The position numbers and the translations under genes are program-made. DNA of 64,000 nt from Scytalidium lignicola (taxonomy: Eukaryota; Ascomycota; Leotiomycetes): contig NCSJ02000183.1 of NCBI GenBank assembly GCA_002812745.2, positions 1 to 64,000 on the forward strand, read 5' to 3'. The notes under the pieces were generated by a model that saw nothing but the letters and a program-made list of their open reading frames with translations, was not told where the DNA came from and did no database searches. Positions 10,174-21,000 of this stretch are shown one piece after another. The number at the start of each line of letters is the position of its first letter. Within the stretch, counting starts at the first letter, position 1.

Positions 10174-11316
10174 TTAGAAAAGTAAGCACACAGCGAGCAA
10201 CATCATTCCTCCTAGAAACAAGCTCTGGCTTAAGACCAGACTAGAAGCTGATCCAGTTTGACTTGACGAAGACGGAGATGGGGAGCTAGTTGATGGGCTA
10301 GTGGAAGAGCCGGTAGTTGCATTCTCGCTCGAATCCGAACTACTGTGTAAAGTCGAATTCCACTTCTCGACCACAAATTGCACGATATCAGTGGCATATT
10401 TCTCGCCGTAGGATTCGTGAACCGCGATACTATCGCCCGAATCGCAGAAAGCATCATTTTTGTCGCACCAGGATGCCGTGACATCATCGTACTGCTGGCA
10501 TACAGTAATGTTGTTGCGTGGGAAACGCTACGTGACGGAGAAAAAAAGATTAGTCCAAGAGATCGGGTATCATGGGCTCTTATTTCTTGCTTACCCCGTT
10601 CTTCGTGCTTGTCCCGCGATCAATGGGTTCATTGATGATATGTGTTGGGTCGCCCATGAGGGCCACGGCAACAACTGAAAATTCGATAAATCAGCTTTTC
10701 AAGATAGTATCCCAAGGAGCAATGGCAGTGACTGACCGTTCTTCTTGACCAGATCTGGTGACAATGGTGCATCACTGTTAAAATCACCACCCGTACCACC
10801 ACAGAGGCTATCTCGGACTACTTGAGCACCCTATGACAGCAAACTTCGTCAGCATCCTTTCGTTGCTAGCACTGGGGCAGCTAGCTCTATCTGTGTTGGA
10901 CACACCTGCGAGTAGCCCAGGAGGGCAATTTTCGAATCTGGACATGACGAGTGGTACCGGTTCACCTCCTCCAAGATGGCACTGGTCCCTTGATCCTCCG
11001 AGCGCTCGTAGGAGGATAGGTTGAGATTTTTTATTGCTGTCGGGTCCGAGAAGTTAAAGGTGTCCGGGATCGGGTTGGTGGCAGGGTAGTCCACACCCGC
11101 GACGACGGAGCCGGTGATTTCTTTTGCAATCCCAATGGCAATAGCCCCGATTGATCCAGTAAATGCAGGAATGTGGTACTTGGGCACTGGGTCCGCGGAT
11201 TCTCCCGAACCTCGAGCGCAGAGAATGTACAGGCCAGTAGCACAGGTCGTATTCGAACTGGCGGCGTTCGCAGTGGCGGCCAGGGCGCCAATGGCAGTAG
11301 GAAGGAGTCCACGCAT
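10174..11316 (-). CDS. Secreted cutinase-family (CE5) esterase, GPI-anchored
   Basis: Four exons on the minus strand (11316-10906, 10830-10737, 10674-10595, 10527-10174) joined by three GT-AG introns give 312 residues in frame. A signal peptide (MRGLLPTAIGALAATANA) precedes the alpha/beta-hydrolase domain. The nucleophile Ser lies in GYSQ, split from GAQVVRDSL by intron 1. The Asp and His of the triad are in FCDSGDSIAVHESYG near residue 225. Cysteines are placed as in cutinases and acetylxylan esterases of family CE5. The last 75 residues are a Ser/Thr-rich linker ending in a hydrophobic tail (LFLGGMMLLAVCLLF), a GPI-anchor signal, so the enzyme is probably held at the cell surface or wall. 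It would hydrolyse cutin-like or acetyl esters; the substrate is not decided by sequence. Confidence 0.85.
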
Positions 11317-13103
11317 GTCGATTAGTTGTAGGGATGAAACAAATATATGAGATGTCTATTCAAAGAAAGAGTAGAAGAAAGTTTACAGCGTTGAGCAGGA
11401 AGAGGCACCTTGGCAGCTTAAATATCTCAGCATGAGATAGCATTTTAATTAAGCTTAGCTTCTCAGGGGAGAACCAGGCTGCGGCTGGAAATCAGCAAAA
11501 GATTGAGCAAAGATCACTCTGTAAATTGCATCTGAATTTATTTATATTTTTGGCAACTCGTCTTCACGGCTCTGTGGTGCTTGGATGATCCAAATCGAAA
11601 AAGTACATCCATAGCGTGTTCCTGATTGGTGGCGCCGTTCCTTTGCCGCAAGCTCAGCCCCCACCGTCGTGGACCAATGACTGCGCCGTACTACGGAGGA
11701 TTGTTATTATGCGTGCATTATGTCCAAATCTGTATATCCTTTCGAGATTAGATGCAACAAAACTCCCGTATTGCCGTGCCACGAGATTCACTAAAATATG
11801 TTGCCTGGAGGATAGAATGGTGAGACCTAACTTGGCTATGATCGTGTTTTAGAGAAATAATATCCAGTAAACAATCATCTCATCTGCATATAATTTCATT
11901 AAACAATGTCATAATAATAGAAATCATTTAACATTGGCGTTAACTGCTTGGGGTTAGGGGACATAATCACATGGAACACCGATTTTCACCACGCCAGCAT
12001 GGACCTAAACTTGAATCAAGGGGGTTATGAGCGTCTCCCACTTCAATGCACATTGAATAATGATCCTAAAAGGGGGTTCTACTTGGTAAGTGCGTGCTGA
12101 AATAGGAGGTTACCGTACTCCAAGTATCGAAAATCTTTGTAGCCTTGAGATCTCTAACAAGGACGACCGTGATATCCAGTGACTTAAATTAGTCGAGGTT
12201 AATAATTCTGGTTCTGAGCTCACGTAGTTAGCCAAATGGTTACTTAGATTTATTATTGTATCCCCTACTCTTACTAACCCCCTTTCTCTGTTTCTTATAT
12301 GAGCTTGCTTCCTTCGAGCTTGTATCCCACTCTCCTGATATTGTTTAATTATTTGTTCCGACATTGCTCCTTATTCAGATGAAGTAAATTATAAATATTC
12401 TTCCTACGATGTTCGTGTAGCAATTCAATCCACATAAATGACTTTAACATGTCCTGCATCTCTTTCCATGTTTAAACTTGACATTTGTTGGCATATTCTC
12501 GCAAATATCTCTCATCCATTGAGTCGGCAGAGAAGTGCATATGGAGTAGACGATACATTACTGCAATTATTGTTTCATAGACGATGCAACTCGTGAACCA
12601 AACAGGACAAATATTTTTAGAAAAGAGGTAGCCTAGGGGTAGCTGTCCATTTCCTAATTCTTCATATTCGTGTACTAGCTAACGAGGAGTTGCTATTTGT
12701 ACCGATATCAACTAGGGAGGAACGTGTGGCTACACAAAACAACCTTGAAATGAGTGCATTCAACTCACAAACCCCTAGTAAGTTTGGACCCTTTGATATC
12801 CTAATATGCCCAGAACGAACCATTTTTCCAGTCTGTACTCACGACCGTTTTTGTGAATTGAAAAAACATAATTTCGATCGTAAGTTGGACCCGACCAGTT
12901 CAATGCTCTTATTCTCTATTCGTGAGTTAATGTCCCTTATCATTCTCTTTTGGAGAGCTCATAATTACTTCTAATAAGCGACTCTGACTGTGCGGACCCA
13001 AATCCAATTACCGTTGTGAGCCCAGGATATGTAAGTGTGGCCACTTCGAATTCATGATATTTTACTGATGCAAGGATGGATAATGTAGCCTGATCTCACG
13101 AAG
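11317..13103. other. Intergenic region, no confident gene
   Basis: Contains the esterase promoter side and unremarkable sequence. Open frames at 12110-12364 (minus, ATG at 12364, 84 codons) and 12690-12974 (plus) have no recognisable motif, and I do not support them as genes. The surroundings show moderate AT content and no clear repeats. Confidence 0.3.
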
Positions 13104-13588
13104 ATGGGCAAGGTTAATGCTGCCAGAAGTTGGAATGATCACACCGCTAGCTTCATCGTCCACCAAGTTCCTGGAGCCGATTGTCTGGGATATGACACGG
13201 ATTTTGTAAATAGTTTCCCTGATACTAACTGCAATTGGTATTGCAGAGGGTGTAAACTAGGTGAATTTGGCTGCTGTCCCGATGGAGTATTCTGCTAGAC
13301 CGTATACCATATAAAGTGTGCTAAGTTTGCCACCTTCTAGTACAGACAGTAGTAGTGATTATACCGTAAAATCCCGAATTCAGGGGTAGATAGGCCGGCC
13401 CCCGTCAAGTTCACAGTGCTTATTATCCTCATCTTTCTCTTGCTCTTTGTGGTGACTAATCCCTTCTTTAGGCTGTTAGCAAAGAAGGTTGCGATGCCTA
13501 TTGCGCCATAAATGCAGATTATAGCGGCTGTGAAAATAGACAGGCAAAGTGCTTAGCTGGTGTTGCATGTATCGGCCATGGAATGTGA
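13104..13588 (+). other. Candidate small cysteine-rich protein coding segments
   Basis: Two short frames are strikingly Cys-rich. The first (13104-13298) ends NCNWYCRGCKLGEFGCCPDG plus VFC. The second, after a plausible intron end (branch GACTAAT, acceptor CTTTAG at 13468-13470), reads CDAYC ... GCENRQAKCLAGVACIGHGM and stops at 13586-13588. Cys spacing such as C-x3-C-x8-C-x6-C-x5-C is typical of small secreted fungal proteins. They are in different frames; I could not find one splice model joining them with a signal peptide, so they may be one gene, two remnants or chance. The first segment also holds a short intron-like piece with a perfect TACTAAC branch. Confidence 0.3.
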
Positions 13589-13859
13589 TGACTTAACACC
13601 TATACATGGTACATTCTACGAACTTATAACACTCCTGAGGCAGTGTCTATAAAGTTAAGATTAAGTTAAAAGAATCATTAACTCAATAAGGCAGGCGAGT
13701 TTAATATTAGCTGGATGGTTTGTGTAACATAAAGTATATCTACGACAAAATATGGGGAGCACGTGGATACTCAGGGTACTCCGTCAGTCTTTGTAATCTA
13801 GATCTAATTAGGCTTTTAAACAGTACCAAAGTCTAAGAATATTTGAAACTACTACATTC
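13589..13859. terminator. 3' flank of the dioxygenase gene
   Basis: Short non-coding, AT-rich stretch downstream of the minus-strand dioxygenase gene; its 3' UTR and polyadenylation site should be here. No specific signal is assigned. Confidence 0.3.
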
Positions 13860-14951
13860 TCATTCTGGAGTCCAGTAATTCTGCTCAGTGACCACAACGG
13901 TATCAAAAGCGAGCTTTCCGGTCTGCCGACCGACGGGATCCTCGAAGCCTTTTTCAGTCTGCAATAAATATTGCGATGGATCCTGGGTCATGTTCAGGAA
14001 GAATGGCACGTCCAAGCTGTTCAGATCTCCTTCAACCCATTCAATTCCCACGGTCGAGATACCTTCCCATTCCCGCTCGACTGTCTCTTTCATGGACAGT
14101 GGCAACTTGATCGTCATCGGACACTGGTACCATACTGCAAAGTAGTCGATGGCTAGCATGATTCGATGGTGATCGCTCTTGTTTGGCATGCCGGCGTGCC
14201 AGAGACGCAAGTCACGGAAGCAGATACTTCCCTTCCTGACCTTGGGTTGCACTGGAGGCTTGACTTTCGCGCGGTTTTGCAGATATTCCTTCTTGATCCA
14301 TCCGCGTCCTGGAAAGGCCTGTTGCTCGCTCTGAGAATAAGCGTTGTGAGTGCCGCACCACACCTCAGTAATGCCATTCTCAGCATCCGAGTCCTGGAGA
14401 TAGATATTCATGACCAGACCAAATGGGATCTCAGGCCAGGCATGGCTCACATCGCTGTGGACTGCCTGGCGGGTGGTGCCTCCAGGACAGGCAACGTTGC
14501 TATTGAGGAATCGAAGCTCAGGTTTTGGGCCAAGTAGATTCTCAACCACCTTGATCATATGCGAATTGGCGTAGAAGTCACGAGAGAGCCATTCTGATGT
14601 CAAAGGAGGGATTTGACTGACGTTACCAGTGGTGGCACCTTGGTTCCAGTGCATGTGCTTCTTGGTGAGGAACTCCTTGTTGTCCTGCACCATCCGATTA
14701 TACAGGCGATCCACAAGATCGTCGTTAATGGCATTTTCCATAACAACAAAGCCATCTCGGTGGAAGTATTTCAGGCATTCCTGGATGGTCTCCGGCCTGG
14801 TTTTCCCCAAGTGCAGTTCTTCATCGGTCAGCCGGATAATTACAGGGTTGCCTCCATCTCCTCCACGCTTGTCAATATCAGGAATCAGGCCTCCATTGAC
14901 ATACTTCTTGGAGGATGTATGAGACGTTTCACCTGTTGCTGATGGTGCCAT
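13860..14951 (-). CDS. Phytanoyl-CoA dioxygenase (PhyH) family Fe(II)/2-oxoglutarate enzyme
   Basis: Intronless, 363 residues, ATG at 14951. The iron-binding facial triad is present: His165-x-Asp167 in QAVHSDVSHAW and the distal His252 in LRLWHAG; Arg263 in HHR is the likely 2-oxoglutarate anchor. Overall length and motif order match the PhyH family, whose fungal members hydroxylate or desaturate small lipophilic or secondary-metabolite substrates. No peroxisomal targeting signal is seen at the C terminus (ends YWTPE). It faces the transporter gene at 16129 head-to-head across 1.2 kb, so the two may be co-expressed. The substrate is not predictable. The open frame is undamaged, in contrast to the RIP-hit genes nearby. 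Confidence 0.85.
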   Translation of the reverse strand: MAPSATGETSHTSSKKYVNGGLIPDIDKRGGDGGNPVIIRLTDEELHLGKTRPETIQECLKYFHRDGFVVMENAINDDLVDRLYNRMVQDNKEFLTKKHMHWNQGATTGNVSQIPPLTSEWLSRDFYANSHMIKVVENLLGPKPELRFLNSNVACPGGTTRQAVHSDVSHAWPEIPFGLVMNIYLQDSDAENGITEVWCGTHNAYSQSEQQAFPGRGWIKKEYLQNRAKVKPPVQPKVRKGSICFRDLRLWHAGMPNKSDHHRIMLAIDYFAVWYQCPMTIKLPLSMKETVEREWEGISTVGIEWVEGDLNSLDVPFFLNMTQDPSQYLLQTEKGFEDPVGRQTGKLAFDTVVVTEQNYWTPE

Positions 14952-16128
14952 GATGATAATTCAATAAAAGATTCCTTGGACGACGACCAGCGTCTTAGTC
15001 CGAGCAGAAGATGGATTTTATTACGTCTCTAGCAAGAAGTGGTCCTTCCCAGCTCCCCGATTCCGGGGAGAGCATCCTGCGCGCCGCTGCCATCGTGGCG
15101 ACAAGGGCGGCAGTGCTGGGTCAGATGTCGATTACGGTATTGGCCCAGCAAAGAGCGCGATGGGGGTTTCCCACTCTTGGAGCACGCTCGGAAATGTGGC
15201 TAGTTGTCAGTCGCTGATCTGGCCAGGATTCAGGCTAATTCGTTCCCCATGGGGTAATATGTTGGAGCCAAGGATGTAAAAGTGGGTGGCATGGGAAATG
15301 TCTGGTGCAGAGTAATCATCACAATACGATCTTGGGCGACATCCCCGGCCACTGCTTTCTCAATACTGAGGTAGCGGTTACATTCAGCATGCATGCATCA
15401 TCTGGTGTTACAGGCATGTTCAGGCATGTTCAAGGTTCTGTAGTCCACTGTGAATCACAATGTGTTATAGCACATCAATAGCCCCAAGGTCCCTTTAATT
15501 ACAGGACTTTGTACGGGATCTTGTACTGCTGTCAATCACATTACTGTATTGACAGCTGAACATCTTCAGCGAATATTCTACTGGTCAGCAACGCCACATC
15601 TTGGTTGCCAACATAGCGTATGCTTCGGTCTTAGCCCCTATCCTAACTAAGCTCAGACATCTCTAGCCCACTTTCTAACACGCCTCCAGATCCAACACTG
15701 TACACAAATACTTTCTTCGCAGCGCCCTTGCCCGTATCAGGCAGGGATTGACAATCATTCACAAGACTTGTAGCCAATGATACAAACAATATATTGACCA
15801 TTATACCCCTAGCCGCCATAGGACAGAGAAGCTCCGGCAACGCCAAGTGAGACGGGAACTGGAGAGAGAAATACGCCCGGCCCTTCGCCGAAGAGCAGCA
15901 CTCGAATAGGCAAGCATGAAAGACTGGAGAACAAGAACCATGTTGGAGAAGGTCTGGGATGTTTACAATCATCGGCGTTTCTACCGAACCCTGCTGGGGA
16001 GCAAGTTTGAACCCCCGGATTGCTCGCTCTGATCGCCGCCCCAGCTCGACTACAAATTGGAAGCAATCCCAGTTCCTGGGTCGAGCCTCGACACACTCCC
16101 CAGGAACACATTGTACCTGACCAACAGC
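14952..16128. promoter_or_regulatory. Shared divergent promoter region (PhyH gene / sugar transporter)
   Basis: Non-coding region between two genes transcribed away from each other. Open frames on the minus strand here (15643-16236) overlap the transporter's first exon and lack family motifs, so I treat them as chance. No specific operator is claimed. Confidence 0.35.
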
Positions 16129-17791
16129 ATGGCACGGCTCTTCTCCAAAACACCTAAAACCGGCACCATTGTGGTTGGGGGTAAAGAGTATCCTGAGGTA
16201 ACGTGGTACAAGAACGGAGCTCTGATTCATCTTCACTTGCTATGCGGCATTCTGCTTCTTTCTTCAGCGACCAATGGATATGATGGTTCCATGAGTACGT
16301 ATAACCAACCCCGCGTTCTGTAAAAATATATGCTGATAGTTGTGGTCAGTGAATGGTCTGCAGACTCTCAGCTACTGGCGAAATACGTTTAACAACCCTT
16401 CAGCTTCCTCGCTGGGTCTGTTGAATGCCATCTTCTCAGTCGGCCAAGTCGTTGGCTTGCCTCTGGTTCCGTATCTGGCTGATCATATCGGTCGCAAATG
16501 GACCATCCTTTTTGGAAGCTCTCTCATTTTCCTGGGAGTTGTGCTACAGACTGTCTCAGTAAACATTGGAATGTTCATTGCGGCCCGCTTCATCATTGGT
16601 CTAGGCATCGTCTATACCCAAAGTTGCTCACCCATGCTCATCACCGAATTGTCACATCCGCAATACCGAGCGAGACTGACAACGATATACAACACCTTGT
16701 GGTACCTTGGCTCCATCATTGCAAGCTGGACCACCTATGGCACCCTGAAAATGCAGAGTGAATGGTCCTGGAAGGCGCCTAGCCTCTTGCAAGCCTTCCC
16801 GTCAGTCATTCAGCTGTTCTTGATCTGGTTGGTCCCCGAAAGCCCTCGATACCACATCGTCAAGGGGCGACACGAGATAGCCAAGAAGATCTTCCAGAAA
16901 TTCCACGGCCCCGCTTCAGGTCAGGACTTCATCGAGAGCGAATATCAAGAAGTCTTTGAGACAATGGAGATAGAGAAACAATTCGCGAGCCACGGCATTT
17001 CGGAGCTGTGGGCAAGTAAAGGAAATCGCCATAGGCTCCTCATCGTGGTCTCTGCTGGCATATTCTCCCAGACAGCTGGTTCAAGTCTTGTCTCGTACTA
17101 TATCTACTTAGTGCTTGATCAGATAGGTATCACGGACTCGAACACTCAGCTCATCATCAATGGCTGCATAACTATCTTCAACATGCTGATTGCCACTAGT
17201 ATGGCATTTACTGTGGATAAATTTGGTCGTCGGCCACTGTTCTTGGCAGCGACTTTCGGTATGTGCCTTGCAATGACTGGGTGGACCATTGCAAGTCAAC
17301 AGAACGAGACCCAAGGTTCAGCTGCAGCCGGAAGAGCCGTGATCGCGCTTATTTTTGTGTTCAATCTTTTCTACAATTTTGCATGGTCAGGTTTGTTGAT
17401 TGGATACGTCGTGGAGATTAGTCCCTTCTACCTGCGGTCTCGATACCTCACGATCATGCTGCTCAGCGTGGCTGCTGGACTATTCTTTTCCAACTATGTT
17501 AATCCCGTTGCTTTGTCAAACATTACTTGGAAGTGGTATATGGTTTATATCATCTGGCTGGTCATTCAATGTATAGTTGTGTACTTCTTCTACGTCGAAA
17601 CAAAAGGACACAGCCTGGAGACAATCGCAGTCTGCTTTGATGGCGAGGATGCGAAGATTGGTGGGCAAGCGGCGACGTCCAAGGGACGCGACCTTCTGAA
17701 CAATATAGATGACAAGGCAGGAGAATCTCATGTAGAGAGAGTCGAAACTATTAGTGATGAGGAGGCGGGAGTGACTAAAGCCCAGGAATGA
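16129..17791 (+). CDS. MFS sugar-porter family transporter
   Basis: Two exons, 16129-16294 and 16350-17791, with a 55-bp GT-AG intron that joins GYDGSM to MNGLQTL; 535 residues. Sugar-porter signatures: GYDGSMMNG in TM1, LADHIGRKW between TM2 and TM3, PESPRY after TM6, DKFGRRP between TM8 and TM9, and VETKGHSLE after TM12. Twelve membrane segments are expected; the C-terminal tail is acidic and cytosolic. Family members move hexoses, disaccharides such as lactose or cellobiose, or quinate; the substrate cannot be read from these motifs. I chose the ATG at 16129 because no earlier in-frame ATG exists and it starts a normal cytosolic N terminus. The head-to-head neighbour is the PhyH enzyme. 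Confidence 0.88.
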
Positions 17792-19300
17792 GTTTCTGAC
17801 AGTTTAGCGATGGATTACCATAGTAAGAAGTTGAATTGCTGCAATTGAAAAGAGATAGACGCCGCTTTGTAGACTTTAGATTGTTGAATACACATCCTCC
17901 ATAACATGCACTAGACTAACTTCATCAACCTTCGTCATTTCTAAGCTTTTCACACTGAGAAACTACTTCAGCGCTTGATTGACTGCGACAATATGTACAC
18001 TCAAGACTAGTTGATTTCCCGAGCTACTGTTTTGTTATATGAGACGGCAAGTATATTTTATATTGATGCCTCGTAGATGCTTTGACAACTTCTCTAACGC
18101 CTACAATCACGGATAGCAGCTCTTCATCATTTCACTATATGGCTGAGAAGAAATGAAGTTGTTGATAGTTGGAGACCGAAACAATCCACGATTTCTCACT
18201 CACAAGGGAATCTCTGCTTCTTATAGACGATACTAAAAGTCAGGACTGCAAGTTGTCATGCAAGTATATTATCACAAAATATCATAAACCACCATATAGA
18301 TTATAGTTTAAGTTAAGGACTCCATCCTAAATAAGTTCACTACTTCAATCTAGTAGAAGATCAGATCAACCATGTAGTTCATAAGGAAATTCGTATCAGA
18401 AAAGTGCTTGTTTGATATTGCCAAGGTTGAGCAGTACAATAAAGCCTCCCGCCTCCCCTCAAATAAATTCAATTAAAGCGACTCATTTTTTTACTTCCCG
18501 CCTCGCTAAACGGTCCAGCATGCCATGCATGTTTAGTTATTGCTGGTCTAGTTCCTAAGAGCTAATTATTCCTTCCTAGAACTACAGTTGCTGACCTATT
18601 ATGTTCTGGGCAACTTACCTAAGTTGTACTATTTCATCTTCTATTTTATTAAAGTATAATAAAGCTATGATAAACAGTGTTTATTCTGATTTATTTAAGA
18701 AATGAGGGTCCTCGTCAATAATTTTGCTTTAGTAGCTAGATCTTACTTAGGCTACATCTTCAAGACATCATCCGGTTGTTGAATTCAGGATCTGCTGACA
18801 GAACAACGTGCAATAATCTTCATTATCTTAATAGCTCTTGGATCAGAGGCATTTGCCGAGCTATTCTGCAGTCACTGATTGTTATCGATACGTTAATCTC
18901 ACAAAGCTGTGCAAACTGATGAGCCCTGTTAATCAAAGTTTTCTTCCTCTTATAAGCTCTTTCGCGCAGTCTTTTGCTTGATTTTGTCATGGCTAATAAA
19001 TGATGAGTCCTTAAAGATCTTGAAATACTACATTTTTAAATATCCTACGAAAACCTGACATAATAGGAGATAACAATATGTTAGCTAAGCTGCTCTAACA
19101 GCCCATCCACCAAAGCTTAGCCTCCGACGCTAGCCACTCTCAGCCCTGGATTCTCGAGCGCCCTATCTTTCCAGGCCGATACCTCCACAACAGCTCAAGC
19201 TAGCGCAGAAGTCTTAGCATCGCGCACGTAGATAATCGAGTAACCTATTAAACAGTGCTATTTGCGTCTTGTTCAATATATACACGTGCAAAGTCGAAAA
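17792..19300. other. Intergenic transition to AT-rich block
   Basis: No gene supported. A GC-richer island at about 19095-19250 has a fragmentary protein-like frame without recognisable motif, possibly an old transposon piece. AT content rises sharply after 19300. Confidence 0.3.
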
Positions 19301-19921
19301 CGCTAAGGTTTTAACCCATTTTGAGAATGTGAACACTTAACTTTAAAATTGAATATCTCAATAATTATAAGTCAATTAAAAGTATAGTTTAAATATATTA
19401 ATTAATAATATTGTAATAAGGATCTGCTTCTCATACAAGAGGTTATGCTCTAAGAGTTAACCTTACACTTTATGCTTTTATCCCTTCAGGCCTAGGATTG
19501 TATAAGATTATGTAAACAAATCAGGCATAAATATCTATACAAGTATAATGATTTATCAAAAAACCATAAAACTACTCTTAATTATAATAAAATAAATTTA
19601 TAAATTATTATAATATAATATTAAGTAAATTATCATTTTACCTTAATTAAACTAACTTAACAAGTTATTATATTTAAATGAATAGTTATCTTTGTTTAAT
19701 AGTTTGTACTTCTTGAAATGTAACCTTAAGCATGACGCTAAGAGTGGCTTCAGAGTCGCCCCCCCGGGCTTGAGGGGATAATATGTAGTAATAGCCGTAG
19801 TAACTATAATAATCAAGCCTTCTTTTCTTCTATTTTACTACATTTTGCCATTTGATTGGTTGGTTGATGCCTGGCTATATTGTACGGCCTTACAGAGCAT
19901 GCACCACATATCGCTACCGTA
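19301..19921. repeat. AT-rich repeat-derived DNA, including a RIP-mutated dispersed repeat
   Basis: At about 19480-19543 lies a segment (GGCCTAGGATTGTATAAG ... AATCAGGCATAAATATCT) that matches 45935-45993 over roughly 57 bases. The differences are almost all transitions (for example GCG versus TAT-type changes), so the two are copies of one repeat, this one more heavily mutated. No gene is seen in the rest. Confidence 0.5.
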
Positions 19922-20161
19922 TGTNAAAAAGGTGCAAGAAATGATTCGGCCACCTCATATAAGTCGATAAGCTAATCATTTATACATGTTAGCTTAAAAT
20001 CAACGTTGTTTTAACAGTTATAAGTGATTACATCAGTTTGAATTCTTTATACCATGAAATGTTTTCATGAGTTTACCAAAATAACATGAAAAATCTCCTG
20101 ATTAGGCTAAAAATCACTCGCTTGCAGAGGGTAGCCGAATCATTTCTTACACCTTTTTACG
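19922..20161. mobile_element. 240-bp TA-flanked MITE, second family member
   Basis: Inverted repeats of about 35 bp: left 19922-19956 contains AAGAAATGATTCGGCCACC and the right end 20127-20161 its complement with few mismatches and one 'n'. TA flanks both ends (19920-19921, 20162-20163). The core AGAAATGATTCG is close to the AGAAATGAATCG of the MITE at 4221-4407. No coding capacity. Confidence 0.65.
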
Positions 20162-20184
20162 TACATAATTAACTGTACTGTAGT

Positions 20185-20560
20185 ACGTAAGAGGATGTCA
20201 GAAAAGGCTAAGCTATTTCATGCAAAGCAGTATAACAAATATATTGCCATTTTTAAATAAATAATACATTGTTTACATTTCTCTTTTATACTTTCCTTAC
20301 AATTACTACTACAATTACTACTGATTTAATAGTTTAAAATACTTTTACTTATATACAATTTAAGATTAAAGTTCAAGATAATTATTCTGAACATCATATA
20401 ATTTAATTATTAGAGGNTTTTTTATCTTACAGCTTAAAAATAACTTAAAAAAGATAATTATATACATAAAGTTTTTAAAAGATTATTTAAACNTTTTTAA
20501 TTTTACAGTCTTTTATAATTATTTACTAGTTTATTAATTATTATAATTAACGAACTCTTT
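20185..20560 (+). pseudogene. Degraded copy related to the 2.9-4.2 kb mariner element
   Basis: From about 20223 the sequence parallels 2951 onward (shared order: AAAGCAGT, CATTGTTTAC, ATACAATTTAAGA versus ATACAATATAAGA, and so on) with many transitions. The left end differs (ACGTAAGAGGATGTC after a TA at 20184), so it is a relative rather than an identical copy. The right end was not found. Confidence 0.4.
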
Positions 20561-21000
20561 CTTGTAAGTAAATTAAAAAGAAATTCAACTTAAATGNTTT
20601 TTTAAAATATAATTCTAAAAGCATTAATACACTTTAAATATTATTATTGTTAAGAATATTAAGTATAGGTAAAATCTTATAACTTCATGTTTTAAAGTCA
20701 TATAATCACGCATTTTATAGTAAACAATGTAATATAAGGTAATTATTAACAATACTAGAAGATAAAGCCTTCTCTTAAAAAGAAGAGATAACTTATAGTA
20801 AATCAATGTATTTCCAAACAACTATTATAATCAAAGTTGCTAAAATTATAAAAATCAAGGTTTTTATTTTTGTTTTTTTTAAAGATAATATTAATATCTT
20901 AAATATCTTATAAGTATTAAAAAACTTATTTGACTAACTTTAAGTGTTATAAAGATAGATTTTAAAGGAATTGTNAAAAGTTAAAAGACTAGAAAAAAAA
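20561..21000. other. AT-rich DNA without readable content
   Basis: Very AT-rich with several 'n' characters next to T or A runs. Short frames such as 20624-20821 are what AT-rich DNA yields by chance. Confidence 0.3.

Noticed and set aside
15643..16236. 197-codon minus-strand frame overlapping the transporter's first exon
   Set aside because: No domain; it lies opposite well-supported coding sequence and a promoter region.
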